64,000 nucleotides of DNA, taken from the NCBI GenBank assembly GCA_037893245.1, contig JBAIAA010000806.1:744001-808000 (forward strand), read 5' to 3'. The notes beneath the pieces were generated by a model. It worked only from the letters and a program-made list of their open reading frames with translations. It was not told the DNA's origin and searched no databases. The translations under genes and the position numbers were made by a program. The number at the start of each line of letters is the position of its first letter. Position 1 is the stretch's first letter. Origin of the DNA: Crossaster papposus. Taxonomy: Eukaryota > Echinodermata > Asteroidea > Velatida > Solasteridae. Shown piece by piece: positions 42,201-55,733 of this stretch.

Positions 42201-42428
42201 ATATTTAACTCGAGGGCTTGTTCCGACATCAGGTGTTTATTTCTTATGCACACTTCTTTCCCTTTACATATTTCTTATGCACACTTCTTTCCCTTTACAT
42301 ATTTCTTATGCACACTTCTTTCCCTTTACATATTTCTTATGCACACTTCTTTCCCTTTACATATTTCTTATGCACACTTCTTTCCCTTTACATATTTCTT
42401 ATGCACACTTCTTTCCCTTTACATATTT
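39276..42428. repeat. Third, slightly diverged copy of the 4.5-kb higher-order repeat (partial)
   Basis: Seventeen consecutive B segments from 39276 to 42207 match 24554 to 27486, with an offset of 14,722 bp before 39776 and 14,721 bp after it. The step is a 1-bp deletion near 39776. Diagnostic variants (TTCGTATGC near 39857, ACACATTT near 39975, GTGTCTATTT at B 40906) are conserved. The B at 40333 has an extra G-to-A change (CATCAGATG). The match ends where a 630-bp local duplication begins. Confidence 0.92.
39771..39790. other. 1-bp deletion in monomer A
   Basis: CCCTTCTTCCCTTT has two T where three are expected before CCC. B spacing 39663 to 39822 is 159 bp instead of 160 bp. The corresponding units near 25046, 29583 and 51277 are intact, so the deletion is specific to this copy. 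Confidence 0.85.
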
Positions 42429-43058
42429 AACTCGAGGGCTTGTTCCGACATCAGGTGTTTATTTCTTATGCACACTTCTTTCCCTTTACATATTTCTTAT
42501 GCACACTTCTTTCCCTTTACATATTTCTTATGCACACTTCTTTCCCTTTACATATTTCTTATGCACACTTCTTTCCCTTTACATATTTCTTATGCACACT
42601 TCTTTCCCTTTACATATTTCTTATGCACACTTCTTTCCCTTTACATATTTCTTATGCACACTTCTTTCCCTTTACATATTTCTTATGCACACTTCTTTCC
42701 CTTTACATATTTCTTATGCACACTTCTTTCCCTTTACATATTTCTTATGCACACTTCTTTCCCTTTACATATTTCTTATGCACACTTCTTTCCCTTTACA
42801 TATTTCTTATGCACACTTCTTTCCCTTTACATATTTAACTCGAGGGCTTGTTCCGACATCAGGTGTTTATTTCTTATGCACACTTCTTTCCCTTTACATA
42901 TTTCTTATGCACACTTCTTTCCCTTTACATATTTCTTATGCACACTTCTTTCCCTTTACATATTTCTTATGCACACTTCTTTCCCTTTACATATTTCTTA
43001 TGCACACTTCTTTCCCTTTACATATTTCTTATGCACACTTCTTTCCCTTTACATATTT
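41799..43058. repeat. 630-bp local tandem duplication
   Basis: B segments at 41799 and 42207 recur at 42429 and 42837 (offset 630 bp; spacings 408, 222, 408). This inserts an extra module relative to 27078-27486 in the 4.5-kb repeat. The right edge is uncertain, because the A units are nearly invariant here. Confidence 0.8.
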
Positions 43059-44101
43059 CTTATGCACACTTTTTTCCCTTTACATATTTCTTATGCACAC
43101 TTCTTTCCCTTTACATATTTAACTCGAGGGCTTGTTCCGACATCAGGTGTTTATTTCTTATGCACACTTCTTTCCCTTTACATATTTCTTATGCACACTT
43201 CTTTCCCTTTACATATTTAACTCGAGGGCTTGTTCCGACATCAGGTGTTTATTTCTTATGCACACTTCTTTCCCTTTACATATTTCTTATGCACACTTCT
43301 TTCCCTTTACATATTTCTTATGCACACTTCTTTCCCTTTACATATTTCTTATGCACACTTCTTTCCCTTTACATATTTCTTATGCACACTTCTTTCCCTT
43401 TACATATTTCTTATGCACACTTCTTTCCCTTTACATATTTCTTATGCACACTTCTTTCCCTTTACATATTTCTTATGCACACTTCTTTCCCTTTACATAT
43501 TTCTTATGCACACTTCTTTCCCTTTACATATTTCTTATGCACACTTCTTTCCCTTTACATATTTAACTCGAGGGCTTGTTCCGACATCAGGTGTTTATTT
43601 CTTATGCACACTTCTTTCCCTTTACATATTTCTTATGCACACTTCTTTCCCTTTACATATTTCTTATGCACACTTCTTTCCCTTTACATATTTATTATGC
43701 ACACTTCTTTCCCTTTACATATTTCTTATGCACACTTCTTTCCCTTTACATATTTCTTATGCACACTTCTTTCCCTTTACATATTTCTTATGCACACTTC
43801 TTTCCCTTTACATATTTCTTATGCACACTTCTTTCCCTTTACATATTTCTTATGCACACTTCTTTCCCTTTACATATTTAACTCGAGGGCTTGTTCCGAC
43901 ATCAGGTGTTTATTTCTTATGCACACTTCTTTCCCTTTACATATTTCTTATGCACACTTCTTTCCCTTTACATATTTCTTATGCACACTTCTTTCCCTTT
44001 ACATATTTCTTATGCACACTTCTTTCCCTTTACATATTTCTTATGCACACTTCTTTCCCTTTACATATTTCTTATGCACACTTCTTTCCCTTTACATATT
44101 T
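42429..44101. repeat. 1,673-bp higher-order repeat, copy 1
   Basis: Six B segments (42429, 42837, 43121, 43219, 43565, 43880) and 47 A units sum to 1,673 bp. The first five recur with the same offset in the next block. A CACTTTTTTCC unit near 43072 recurs near 44745. Confidence 0.9.
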
Positions 44102-45397
44102 AACTCGAGGGCTTGTTCCGACATCAGGTGTTTATTTCTTATGCACACTTAATTCCCTTTACATATTTCTTATGCACACTTCTTTCCCTTTACATATTTC
44201 TTATGCACACTTCTTTCCCTTTACATATTTCTTATGCACACTTCTTTCCCTTTACATATTTCTTATGCACACTTCTTTCCCTTTACATATTTCTTATGCA
44301 CACTTCTTTCCCTTTACATATTTCTTATGCACACTTCTTTCCCTTTACATATTTCTTATGCACACTTCTTTCCCTTTACATATTTCTTATGCACACTTCT
44401 TTCCCTTTACATATTTCTTATGCACACTTCTTTCCCTTTACATATTTCTTATGCACACTTCTTTCCCTTTACATATTTCTTATGCACACTTCTTTCCCTT
44501 TACATATTTAACTCGAGGGCTTGTTCCGACATCAGGTGTTTATTTCTTATGCACACTTCTTTCCCTTTACATATTTCTTATGCACACTTCTTTCCCTTTA
44601 CATATTTCTTATGCACACTTCTTTCCCTTTACATATTTCTTATGCACACTTCTTTCCCTTTACATATTTCTTATGCACACTTCTTTCCCTTTACATATTT
44701 CTTATGCACACTTCTTTCCCTTTACATATTTCTTATGCACACTTTTTTCCCTTTACATATTTCTTATGCACACTTCTTTCCCTTTACATATTTAACTCGA
44801 GGGCTTGTTCCGACATCAGGTGTTTATTTCTTATGCACACTTCTTTCCCTTTACATATTTCTTATGCACACTTCTTTCCCTTTACATATTTAACTCGAGG
44901 GCTTGTTCCGACATCAGGTGTTTATTTCTTATGCACACTTCTTTCCCTTTACATATTTCTTATGCACACTTCTTTCCCTTTACATATTTCTTATGCACAC
45001 TTCTTTCCCTTTACATATTTCTTATGCACACTTCTTTCCCTTTACATATTTCTTATGCACACTTCTTTCCCTTTACATATTTCTTATGCACACTTCTTTC
45101 CCTTTACATATTTCTTATGCACACTTCTTTCCCTTTACATATTTCTTATGCACACTTCTTTCCCTTTACATATTTCTTATGCACACTTCTTTCCCTTTAC
45201 ATATTTCTTATGCACACTTCTTTCCCTTTACATATTTAACTCGAGGGCTTGTTCCGACATCAGGTGTTTATTTCTTATGCACACTTCTTTCCCTTTACAT
45301 ATTTCTTATGCACACTTCTTTCCCTTTACATATTTCTTATGCACACTTCTTTCCCTTTACATATTTCTTATGCACACTTCTTTCCCTTTAGATATTT
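44102..45397. repeat. 1,673-bp higher-order repeat, copy 2 (partial)
   Basis: B segments at 44102, 44510, 44794, 44892 and 45238 match copy 1. The next spacing differs (160 against 315 bp), so the copy is incomplete. A CTTAATTCCC unit near 44150 is private to this copy. An A unit near 45391 reads TTTAGATATTT. Confidence 0.88.
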
Positions 45398-46791
45398 AAC
45401 TCGAGGGCTTGTTCCGACATCAGGTGTTTATTTCTTATGCACACTTCTTTCCCTTTACATATTTCTTATGCACACTTCTTTCCCTTTACATATTTCTTAT
45501 GCACACTTAATTCCCTTTACATATTTCTTATGCACACTTCTTTCCCTTTACATATTTCTTATGCACACTTCTTTCCCTTTACATATTTCTTATGCACACT
45601 TCTTTCCCTTTACATATTTCTTATGCACACTTCTTTCCCTTTACATATTTCTTATGCACACTTCTTTCCCTTTACATATTTAACTCGAGGGCTTGTTCCG
45701 ACATCAGGTGTTTATTTCTTATGCACACTTCTTTCCCTTTACATATTTCTTATGCACACTTCTTTCCCTTTACATATTTCTTATGCACACTTCTTTCCCT
45801 TTACATATTTCTTATGCACACTTCTTTCCCTTTACATATTTCTTATGCACAATTCTTTCCCTTTACATATTTAACTCGAGGGCTTGTTCCGACATCAGGT
45901 GTTTATTTCTTATGCACACTTCTTTCCCTTTACATATTTCTTATGCACACTTCTTTCCCTTTACATATTTAACTCGAGGGCTTGTTCCGACATCAGGTGT
46001 TTATTTCTTATGCACACTTCTTTTCCTTTACATATTTCTTATGCACACTTCTTTCCCTTTACATATTTAACTCGAGGGCTTGTTCCGACATCAGGTGTTT
46101 ATTTCTTATGCACACTTCTTTCCCTTTACATATTTCTTATGCACACTTCTTTCCCTTTACATATTTCTTATGCACACTTCTTTCCCTTCACATATTTCTT
46201 ATGCACACTTCTTTCCCTTTACATATTTCTTATGCACACTTCTTTCCCTTTACATATTTCTTATGCACACTTCTTTCCCTTTACATATTTCTTATGCACA
46301 CTTCTTTCCCTTTACATATTTAACTCGAGGGCTTGTTCCGACATCAGGTGTTTATTTCTTATGCACACTTCTTTCCCTTTACATATTTATTATGCACACT
46401 TCTTTCCCTTTACATATTTCTTATGCACACTTCTTTCCCTTTACATATTTCTTATGCACACTTCTTTCCCTTTACATATTTCTTATGCACACTTCTTTCC
46501 CTTTACATATTTCTTATGCACACTTCTTTCCCTTTACATATTTCCTATGCACACTTCTTTCCCTTTACATATTTCTTATGCACACTTCTTTCCCTTTACA
46601 TATTTCTTATGCACACTTCTTTCCCTTTACATATTTCTTATGCACACTTCTTTCCCTTTACATATTTCTTATGCACACTTCTTTCCCTTTACATATTTCT
46701 TATGCACACTTCTTTCCCTTTACATATTTCTTATGCACACTTCTTTCCCTTTACATATTTCTTATGCACACTTCTTTCCCTTTACATATTT
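45398..46791. repeat. Mixed A/B satellite segment
   Basis: B segments start at 45398, 45682, 45873, 45971, 46069 and 46322. Spacings 284, 191, 98, 98, 253 differ from the 1,523-bp cassette by one three-unit loss (284 to 191). CTTAATTCCC near 45508 and GCACAATTC near 45850 are shared with that cassette, so this is a shortened copy. Confidence 0.9.
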
Positions 46792-48149
46792 AACTCGAGG
46801 GCTTGTTCCGACATCAGGTGTTTATTTCTTATGCACACTTCTTTCCCTTTACATATTTCTTATGCACACTTCTTTCCCTTTACATATTTCTTATGCACAC
46901 TTCTTTCCCTTTACATATTTCTTATGCACACTTCTTTCCCTTTACATATTTCTTATGCACACTTCTTTCCCTTTACATATTTCTTATGCACACTTTTTTC
47001 CCTTTACATATTTCTTATGCACACTTCTTTCCCTTTACATATTTAACTCGAGGGCTTGTTCCGACATCAGGTGTTTATTTCTTATGCACACTTCTTTCCC
47101 TTTACATATTTCTTATGCACACTTCTTTCCCTTTACATATTTAACTCGAGGGCTTGTTCCGACATCAGGTGTTTATTTCTTATGCACACTTCTTTCCCTT
47201 TACATATTTCTTATGCACACTTCTTTCCCTTTACATATTTCTTATGCACACTTCTTTCCCTTTACATATTTCTTATGCACACTTCTTTCCCTTTACATAT
47301 TTCTTATGCACACTTCTTTCCCTTTACATATTTCTTATGCACACTTCTTTCCCTTTACATATTTCTTATGCACACTTCTTTCCCTTTACATATTTCTTAT
47401 GCACACTTCTTTCCCTTTACATATTTCTTATGCACACTTCTTTCCCTTTACATATTTCTTATGCACACTTCTTTCCCTTTACATATTTAACTCGAGGGCT
47501 TGTTCCGACATCAGGTGTTTATTTCTTATGCACACTTCTTTCCCTTTACATATTTCTTATGCACACTTCTTTCCCTTTACATATTTCTTATGCACACTTC
47601 TTTCCCTTTACATATTTCTTATGCACACTTCTTTTCCTTTACATATTTCTTATGCACACTTCTTTCCCTTTACATATTTCTTATGCACACTTCTTTCCCT
47701 TTACATATTTAACTCGAGGGCTTGTTCCGACATCAGGTGTTTATTTCTTATGCACACTTCTTTCCCTTTACATATTTATTATGCACACTTCTTTCCCTTT
47801 ACATATTTCTTATGCACACTTCTTTCCCTTTACATATTTCTTATGCACACTTCTTTCCCTTTACATATTTCTTATGCACACTTCTTTCCCTTTACATATT
47901 TCTTATGCACACTTCTTTCCCTTTACATATTTCCTATGCACACTTCTTTCCCTTTACATATTTCTTATGCACACTTCTTTCCCTTTACATATTTCTTATG
48001 CACACTTCTTTCCCTTTACATATTTCTTATGCACACTTCTTTCCCTTTACATATTTCTTATGCACACTTCTTTCCCTTTACATATTTCTTATGCACACTT
48101 CTTTCCCTTTACATATTTCTTATGCACACTTCTTTCCCTTTACATATTT
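46792..48149. repeat. 1,358-bp higher-order repeat, copy 1
   Basis: Five B segments (46792, 47045, 47143, 47489, 47711) and 38 A units sum to 1,358 bp. The first four recur 1,358 bp later; the preceding B pair (46322 and 47711) is offset by 1,389 bp, one A unit more. TTCCTATGC near 46543 and 47932 marks the related left shoulders. Confidence 0.88.
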
Positions 48150-49006
48150 AACTCGAGGGCTTGTTCCGACATCAGGTGTTTATTTCTTATGCACACTTCT
48201 TTCCCTTTACATATTTCTTATGCACACTTCTTTCCCTTTACATATTTCTTATGCACACTTCTTTCCCTTTACATATTTCTTATGCACACTTCTTTCCCTT
48301 TACATATTTCTTATGCACACTTCTTTCGCTTTACATATTTCTTATGCACACTTTTTTCCCTTTACATATTTCTTATGCACACTTCTTTCCCTTTACATAT
48401 TTAACTCGAGGGCTTGTTCCGACATCAGGTGTTTATTTCTTATGCACACTTATTTCCCTTTACATATTTCTTATGCACACTTCTTTCCCTTTACATATTT
48501 AACTCGAGGGCTTGTTCCGACATCAGGTGTTTATTTCTTATGCACACTTCTTTCCCTTTACATATTTCTTATGCACACTTCTTTCCCTTTACATATTTCT
48601 TATGCACACTTCTTTCCCTTTACATATTTCTTATGCACACTTCTTTCCCTTTACATATTTCTTATGCACACTTCTTTCCCTTTACATATTTCTTATGCAC
48701 ACTTCTTTCCCTTTACATATTTCTTATGCACACTTCTTTCCCTTTACATATTTCTTATGCACACTTCTTTCCCTTTACATATTTCTTATGCACACTTCTT
48801 TCCCTTTACATATTTCTTATGCACACTTCTTTCCCTTTACATATTTAACTCGAGAACTTGTTCCGACATCAGGTGTTTATTTCTTATGCACACTTCTTTC
48901 CCTTTACATATTTCTTATGCACACTTCTTTCCCTTTACATATTTCTTATGCACACTTCTTTCCCTTTACATATTTCTTATGCACACTTCTTTCCCTTTAC
49001 ATATTT
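48150..49006. repeat. 1,358-bp higher-order repeat, copy 2 (partial)
   Basis: B segments at 48150, 48403, 48501 and 48847 match copy 1. Private changes are TTTCGCTTT near 48328, CACTTATTTCC near 48450, and CTCGAGAAC in the B at 48847, a double G-to-A change. Confidence 0.88.
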
Positions 49007-50782
49007 AACTCGAGGGCTTGTTCCGACATCAGGTGTTTATTTCTTATGCACACTTCTTTCCCTTTACATATTTCTTATGCACACTTCTTTCCCTTTACAT
49101 ATTTCTTATGCACACTTAATTCCCTTTACATATTTCTTATGCACACTTCTTTCCCTTTACATATTTCTTATGCACACTTCTTTCCCTTTACATATTTCTT
49201 ATGCACACTTCTTTCCCTTTACATATTTCTTATGCACACTTCTTTCCCTTTACATATTTCTTATGCACACTTCTTTCCCTTTACATATTTAACTCGAGGG
49301 CTTGTTCCGACATCAGGTGTTTATTTCTTATTCACACTTCTTTCCCTTTACATATTTCTTATGCACACTTCTTTCCCTTTACATATTTCTTATGCACACT
49401 TCTTTCCCTTTACATATTTCTTATGCACACTTCTTTCCCTTTACATATTTCTTATGCACACTTCTTTCCCTTTACATATTTCTTATGCACACTTCTTTCC
49501 CTTTACATATTTCTTATGCACACTTCTTTCCCTTTACATATTTCTTATGCACAATTCTTTCCCTTTACATATTTAACTCGAGGGCTTGTTCCGACATCAG
49601 GTGTTTATTTCTTATGCACACTTCTTTCCCTTTACATATTTCTTATGCACACTTCTTTCCCTTTACATATTTAACTCGAGGGCTTGTTCCGACATCAGGT
49701 GTTTATTTCTTATGCACACTTCTTTCCCTTTACATATTTCTTATGCACACTTCTTTCCCTTTACATATTTAACTCGAGGGCTTGTTCCGACATCAGGTGT
49801 TTATTTCTTATGCACACTTCTTTCCCTTTACATATTTCTTATGCACACTTCTTTCCCTTTACATATTTCTTATGCACACTTCTTTCCCTTTACATATTTC
49901 TTATGCACACTTCTTTCCCTTTACATATTTCTTATGCACACTTCTTTCCCTTTACATATTTCTTATGCACACTTCTTTCCCTTTACATATTTCTTATGCA
50001 CACTTCTTTCCCTTTACATATTTAACTCGAGGGCTTGTTCCGACATCAGGTGTTTATTTCTTATGCACACTTCTTTCCCTTTACATATTTATTATGCACA
50101 CTTCTTTCCCTTTACATATTTCTTATGCACACTTCTTTCCCTTTACATATTTCTTATGCACACTTCTTTCCCTTTACATATTTCTTATGCACACTTCTTT
50201 CCCTTTACATATTTCTTATGCACACTTCTTTCCCTTTACATATTTCCTATGCACACTTCTTTCCCTTTACATATTTCTTATGCACACTTCTTTCCCTTTA
50301 CATATTTCTTATGCACACTTCTTTCCCTTTACATATTTCTTATGCACACTTCTTTCCCTTTACATATTTCTTATGCACACTTCTTTCCCTTTACATATTT
50401 CTTATGCACACTTCTTTCCCTTTACATATTTCTTATGCACACTTCTTTCCCTTTACATATTTAACTCGAGGGCTTGTTCCGACATCAGGTGTTTATTTCT
50501 TATGCACAATTCTTTCCCTTTACATATTTCTTATGCACACTTCTTTCCCTTTACATATTTCTGATGCACACTTCTTTCCCTTTACATATTTAAATCGAGG
50601 GCTTGTTCCGACATCAGGTGTTTATTTCTTATGCACACTTCTTTCCCTTTACATATTTCTTATGCACACTTCTTTCCCTTTACATATTTCTTATGCACAC
50701 TTCTTTCCCTTTACATATTTCTTATGCACACTTCTTTCCCTTTACATATTTCTTATGCACAATTCTTTCCCTTTACATATTT
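49007..50782. repeat. Mixed A/B segment carrying the 284-284-98-98-253 signature
   Basis: B segments start at 49007, 49291, 49575, 49673, 49771, 50024, 50463 and 50592. From 49575 to 50024 they lie 11,445 bp after the matching B set at 38130-38579. The B at 50592 has AAATCGAG. GCACAATTC units occur near 49552, 50508 and 50760. No gene is seen. Confidence 0.92.
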
Positions 50783-52542
50783 AACTCGAGGGCTTGTTCC
50801 GACATCAGGTGTTTATTTCTTATGCACACTTCTTTCCCTTTACATATTTCTTATGCACACTTCTTTCCCTTTACATATTTCTTATGCACACTTCTTTCCC
50901 TTTACATATTTCTTATGCACACTTCTTTCCCTTTACATATTTCTTATGCACACTTCTTTCCCTTTACATATTTAACTCGAGGGCTTGTTCCGACATCAGG
51001 TGTTTATTTCTTATGCACACTTCTTTCCCTTTACATATTTCTTATGCACACTTCTTTTCCTTTACATATTTCTGATGCACACTTCTTTCCCTTTACATAT
51101 TTAACTCGAGGGCTTGTTCCGACATCAGGTGTTTATTTCTTATGCACACTTCTTTCCCTTTACATATTTAACTCGAGGGCTTGTTCCGACATCAGGTGTT
51201 TATTTCTTATGCACACTTCTTTCTTTTTACATATTTCTTATGCACACTTCTTTCCCTTTACATATTTCTTATGCACCCTTCTTTCCCTTTACATATTTCT
51301 TATGCACACTTCTTTCCCTTTACATATTTAACTCGAGGGCTTGTTCCGACATCAGGTGTTTATTTCGTATGCACACTTCTTTCCCTTTACATATTTCTTA
51401 TGCACACTTCTTTCCCTTTACATATTTCTTATGCACACTTCTTTCCCTTTACATATTTCTTATGCACACTTCTTTCCCTTTACACATTTAACTCGAGGGC
51501 TTGTTCCGACATCAGGTGTTTATTTCTTATGCACACTTCTTTCCCTTTACATATTTCTTATGCACACTTCTTTCCCTTTACATATTTCTTATGCACACTT
51601 CTTTCCCTTTACATATTTCTTATGCACACTTCTTTCCCTTTACATATTTCTTATGCACACTTCTTTCCCTTTACATATTTCTTATGCACACTTCTTTCCC
51701 TTTACATATTTCTTATGCACACTTTTTTCCCTTTACATATTTCTTATGCACACTTCTTTCCCTTTACATATTTAACTCGAGGGCTTGTTCCGACATCAGG
51801 TGTTTATTTCTTATGCACACTTCTTTCCCTTTACATATTTAACTCGAGGGCTTGTTCCGACATCAGGTGTTTATGTCTTATGCACACTTCTTTCCCTTTA
51901 CATATTTCTTATGCACACTTCTTTCCCTTTACATATTTCTTATGCACACTTCTTTCCCTTTACATATTTCTTATGCACACTTCTTTCCCTTTACATATTT
52001 CTGATGCACACTTCTTTCCCTTTACATATTTAACTCGAGGGCTTGTTCCGACATCAGGTGTTTATTTCTTATGCACACTTCTTTCCCTTTACATATTTCT
52101 TATGCACACTTCTTTCCCTTTACATATTTCTGATGCACACTTCTTTCCCTTTACATATTTAACTCGAGGGCTTGTTCCGACATCAGGTGTTTATTTCTTA
52201 TGCACACTTCTTTCCCTTTACATATTTCTTATGCACACTTCTTTCCCTTTACATATTTCTTATGCACACTTCTTTCCCTTTACATATTTCTTATGCACAC
52301 TTCTTTCCCTTAACATATTTCTTATGCACACTTCTTTCCCTTTACATATTTCTTATGCACACTTTTTTCCCTTTACATATTTCTTATGCACACTTCTTTC
52401 CCTTTACATATTTAACTCGAGGGCTTGTTCCGACATCAGGTGTCTATTTCTTATGCACACTTCTTTCCCTTTACATATTTCTTATGCACACTTCTTTCCC
52501 TTTACATATTTCTTATGCACACTTCTTTCCCTTTACATATTT
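50783..52542. repeat. Fourth, partial copy of the 4.5-kb higher-order repeat
   Basis: Eleven consecutive B segments from 50783 to 52414 lie exactly 26,229 bp after 24554-26185, with no indel. After 52414 the spacing is 129 instead of 160 bp and the match is lost. Diagnostic A variants (TTTCTTTTTAC near 51222, GCACCC near 51276, TTCGTATGC near 51365, ACACATTT near 51483) are preserved. A TTAACATATTT change near 52313 is private. Confidence 0.92.
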
Positions 52543-53249
52543 AACTCGAGGGCTTGTTCCGACATCAGGTGTTTATTTCGTATGCACACTTCTTTCCCTT
52601 TACATATTTCTTATGCACACTTCTTTTCCTTTACATATTTCTGATGCACACTTCTTTCCCTTTACATATTTAACTCGAGGGCTTGTTCCGACATCAGGTG
52701 TTTATTTCTTATGCACACTTCTTTCCCTTTACATATTTAACTCGAGGGCTTGTTCCGACATCAGGTGTTTATTTCTTATGCACACTTCTTTCCTTTTACA
52801 TATTTCTTATGCACACTTCTTTCCCTTTACATATTTCTTATGCACCCTTCTTTCCCTTTACATATTTCTTATGCACACTTCTTTCCCTTTACATATTTAA
52901 CTCGAGGGCTTGTTCCGACATCAGGTGTTTATTTCGTATGCACACTTCTTTCCCTTTACATATTTCTTATGCACACTTCTTTCCCTTTACATATTTCTTA
53001 TGCACACTTCTTTCCCTTTACATATTTCTTATGCACACTTCTTTCCCTTTACACATTTAACTCGAGGGCTTGTTCCGACATCAGGTGTTTATTTCTTATG
53101 CACACTTCTTTCCCTTTACATATTTCTTATGCACACTTCTTTCCCTTTACATATTTCTTATGCACACTTCTTTCCCTTTACATATTTCTTATGCACACTT
53201 TTTTCCCTTTACATATTTCTTATGCACACTTCTTTCCCTTTACATATTT
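52543..53249. repeat. Re-entry of the 4.5-kb higher-order repeat (shortened)
   Basis: B segments at 52672, 52739, 52899 and 53059 lie 1,569 bp after 51103, 51170, 51330 and 51490. The following spacing is 191 rather than 284 bp, a loss of three A units. The TTCGTATGC and ACACATTT markers recur near 52934 and 53053. Confidence 0.88.
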
Positions 53250-54591
53250 AACTCGAGGGCTTGTTCCGACATCAGGTGTTTATTTCTTATGCACACTTCT
53301 TTCCCTTTACATATTTAACTCGAGGGCTTGTTCCGACATCAGGTGTTTATGTCTTATGCACACTTCTTTCCCTTTACATATTTCTTATGCACACTTCTTT
53401 CCCTTTACATATTTCTTATGCACACTTCTTTCCCTTTACATATTTCTTATGCACACTTCTTTCCCTTTACATATTTCTGATGCACACTTCTTTCCCTTTA
53501 CATATTTAACTCGAGGGCTTGTTCCGACATCAGGTGTTTATTTCTTATGCACACTTCTTTCCCTTTACATATTTCTTATGCACACTTCTTTCCCTTTACA
53601 TATTTCTGATGCACACTTCTTTCCCTTTACATATTTAACTCGAGGGCTTGTTCCGACATCAGGTGTTTATTTCTTATGCACACTTCTTTCCCTTTACATA
53701 TTTCTTATGCACACTTCTTTCCCTTTACATATTTCTTATGCACACTTCTTTCCCTTTACATATTTCTTATGCACACTTCTTTCCCTTTACATATTTCTTA
53801 TGCACACTTCTTTCCCTTTACATATTTCTTATGCACACTTCTTTCCCTTTACATATTTCTTATGCACACTTCTTTCCCTTTACATATTTAACTCGAGGGC
53901 TTGTTCCGACATCAGGTGTCTATTTCTTATGCACACTTCTTTCCCTTTACATATTTCTTATGCACACTTCTTTCCCTTTACATATTTCTTATGCACACTT
54001 CTTTCCCTTTACATATTTCTTATGCACACTTCTTTCCCTTTACATATTTAACTCGAGGGCTTGTTCCGACATCAGGTGTTTATTTCTTATGCACACTTCT
54101 TTCCCTTTACATATTTCTGATGCACACTTCTTTCCCTTTACATATTTAACTCGAGGGCTTGTTCCGACATCAGGTGTTTATTTCTTATGCACACTTCTTT
54201 CCCTTTACATATTTCTTATGCACACTTCTTTCCCTTTACATATTTCTTATGCACACTTCTTTCCCTTTACATATTTCTTATGCACACTTCTTTCCCTTTA
54301 CACATTTAACTCGAGGGCTTGTTCCGACATCAGGTGTTTATTTCTTATGCACACTTCTTTCCCTTTACATATTTCTTATGCACACTTCTTTCCATTTACA
54401 TATTTCTTATGCACACTTCTTTCCCTTTACATATTTCTTATGCACACTTCTTTCCCTTTACATATTTCTTATGCACACTTCTTTCCCTTTACATATTTCT
54501 TATGCACACTTCTTTCCCTTTACATATTTCTTATGCACACTTTTTTCCCTTTACATATTTCTTATGCACACTTCTTTCCCTTTACATATTT
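53250..54591. repeat. 1,342-bp higher-order repeat, copy 1
   Basis: Eight B segments (53250, 53317, 53508, 53637, 53890, 54050, 54148, 54308) and 34 A units sum to 1,342 bp. The first seven recur with the same offset. Spacings 67, 191, 129, 253, 160, 98 reproduce the core signature of the 4.5-kb repeat. Confidence 0.92.
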
Positions 54592-55733
54592 AACTCGAGG
54601 GCTTGTTCCGACATCAGGTGTTTATTTCTTATGCACACTTCTTTCCCTTTACATATTTAACTCGAGGGCTTGTTCCGACATCAGGTGTTTATGTCTTATG
54701 CACACTTCTTTCCCTTTACATATTTCTTATGCACACTTCTTTCCCTTTACATATTTCTTATGCACACTTCTTTCCCTTTACATATTTCTTATGCACACTT
54801 CTTTCCCTTTACATATTTCTGATGCACACTTCTTTCCCTTTACATATTTAACTCGAGGGCTTGTTCCGACATCAGGTGTTTATTTCTTATGCACACTTCT
54901 TTCCCTTTACATATTTCTTATGCACACTTCTTTCCCTTTACATATTTCTGATGCACACTTCTTTCCCTTTACATATTTAACTCGAGGGCTTGTTCCGACA
55001 TCAGGTGTTTATTTCTTATGCACACTTCTTTCCCTTTACATATTTCTTATGCACACTTCTTTCCCTTTACATATTTCTTATGCACACTTCTTTCCCTTTA
55101 CATATTTCTTATGCACACTTCTTTCCCTTTACATATTTCTTATGCACACTTCTTTCCCTTTACATATTTCTTATGCACACTTCTTTCCCTTTACATATTT
55201 CTTATGCACACTTCTTTCCCTTTACATATTTAACTCGAAGGCTTGTTCCGACATCAGGTGTCTATTTCTTATGCACACTTCTTTCCCTTTACATATTTCT
55301 TATGCACACTTCTTTCCCTTTACATATTTCTTATGCACACTTCTTTCCCTTTACATATTTCTTATGCACACTTCTTTCCCTTTACATATTTAACTCGAGG
55401 GCTTGTTCCGACATCAGGTGTTTATTTCTTATGCACACTTCTTTCCCTTTACATATTTCTGATGCACACTTCTTTCCCTTTACATATTTAACTCGAGGGC
55501 TTGTTCCGACATCAGGTGTTTATTTCTTATGCACACTTCTTTCCCTTTACATATTTCTTATGCACACTTCTTTCCCTTTATATGCACACTTCTTTCCCTT
55601 TACATATTTCTTATGCACACTTCTTTCCCTTTACATATTTCTTATGCACACTTCTTTCCCTTTACATATTTCTTATGCACACTTCTTTCCCTTTACATAT
55701 TTCTTATGCACACTTCTTTCCCTTTACATATTT
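54592..55733. repeat. 1,342-bp higher-order repeat, copy 2 (partial)
   Basis: B segments at 54592, 54659, 54850, 54979, 55232, 55392 and 55490 match copy 1. The B at 55232 has CTCGAAGGC, losing the XhoI site. The copy ends in a unit with a 9-bp deletion near 55580. Confidence 0.92.
55571..55590. other. 9-bp deletion inside a monomer A
   Basis: CCCTTTA joins TATGCACAC directly, skipping nine bases of the ACATATTTCT region. TA at the junction is shared by both sides. B spacing 55490 to 55734 is 244 bp instead of 253 bp. Confidence 0.9.
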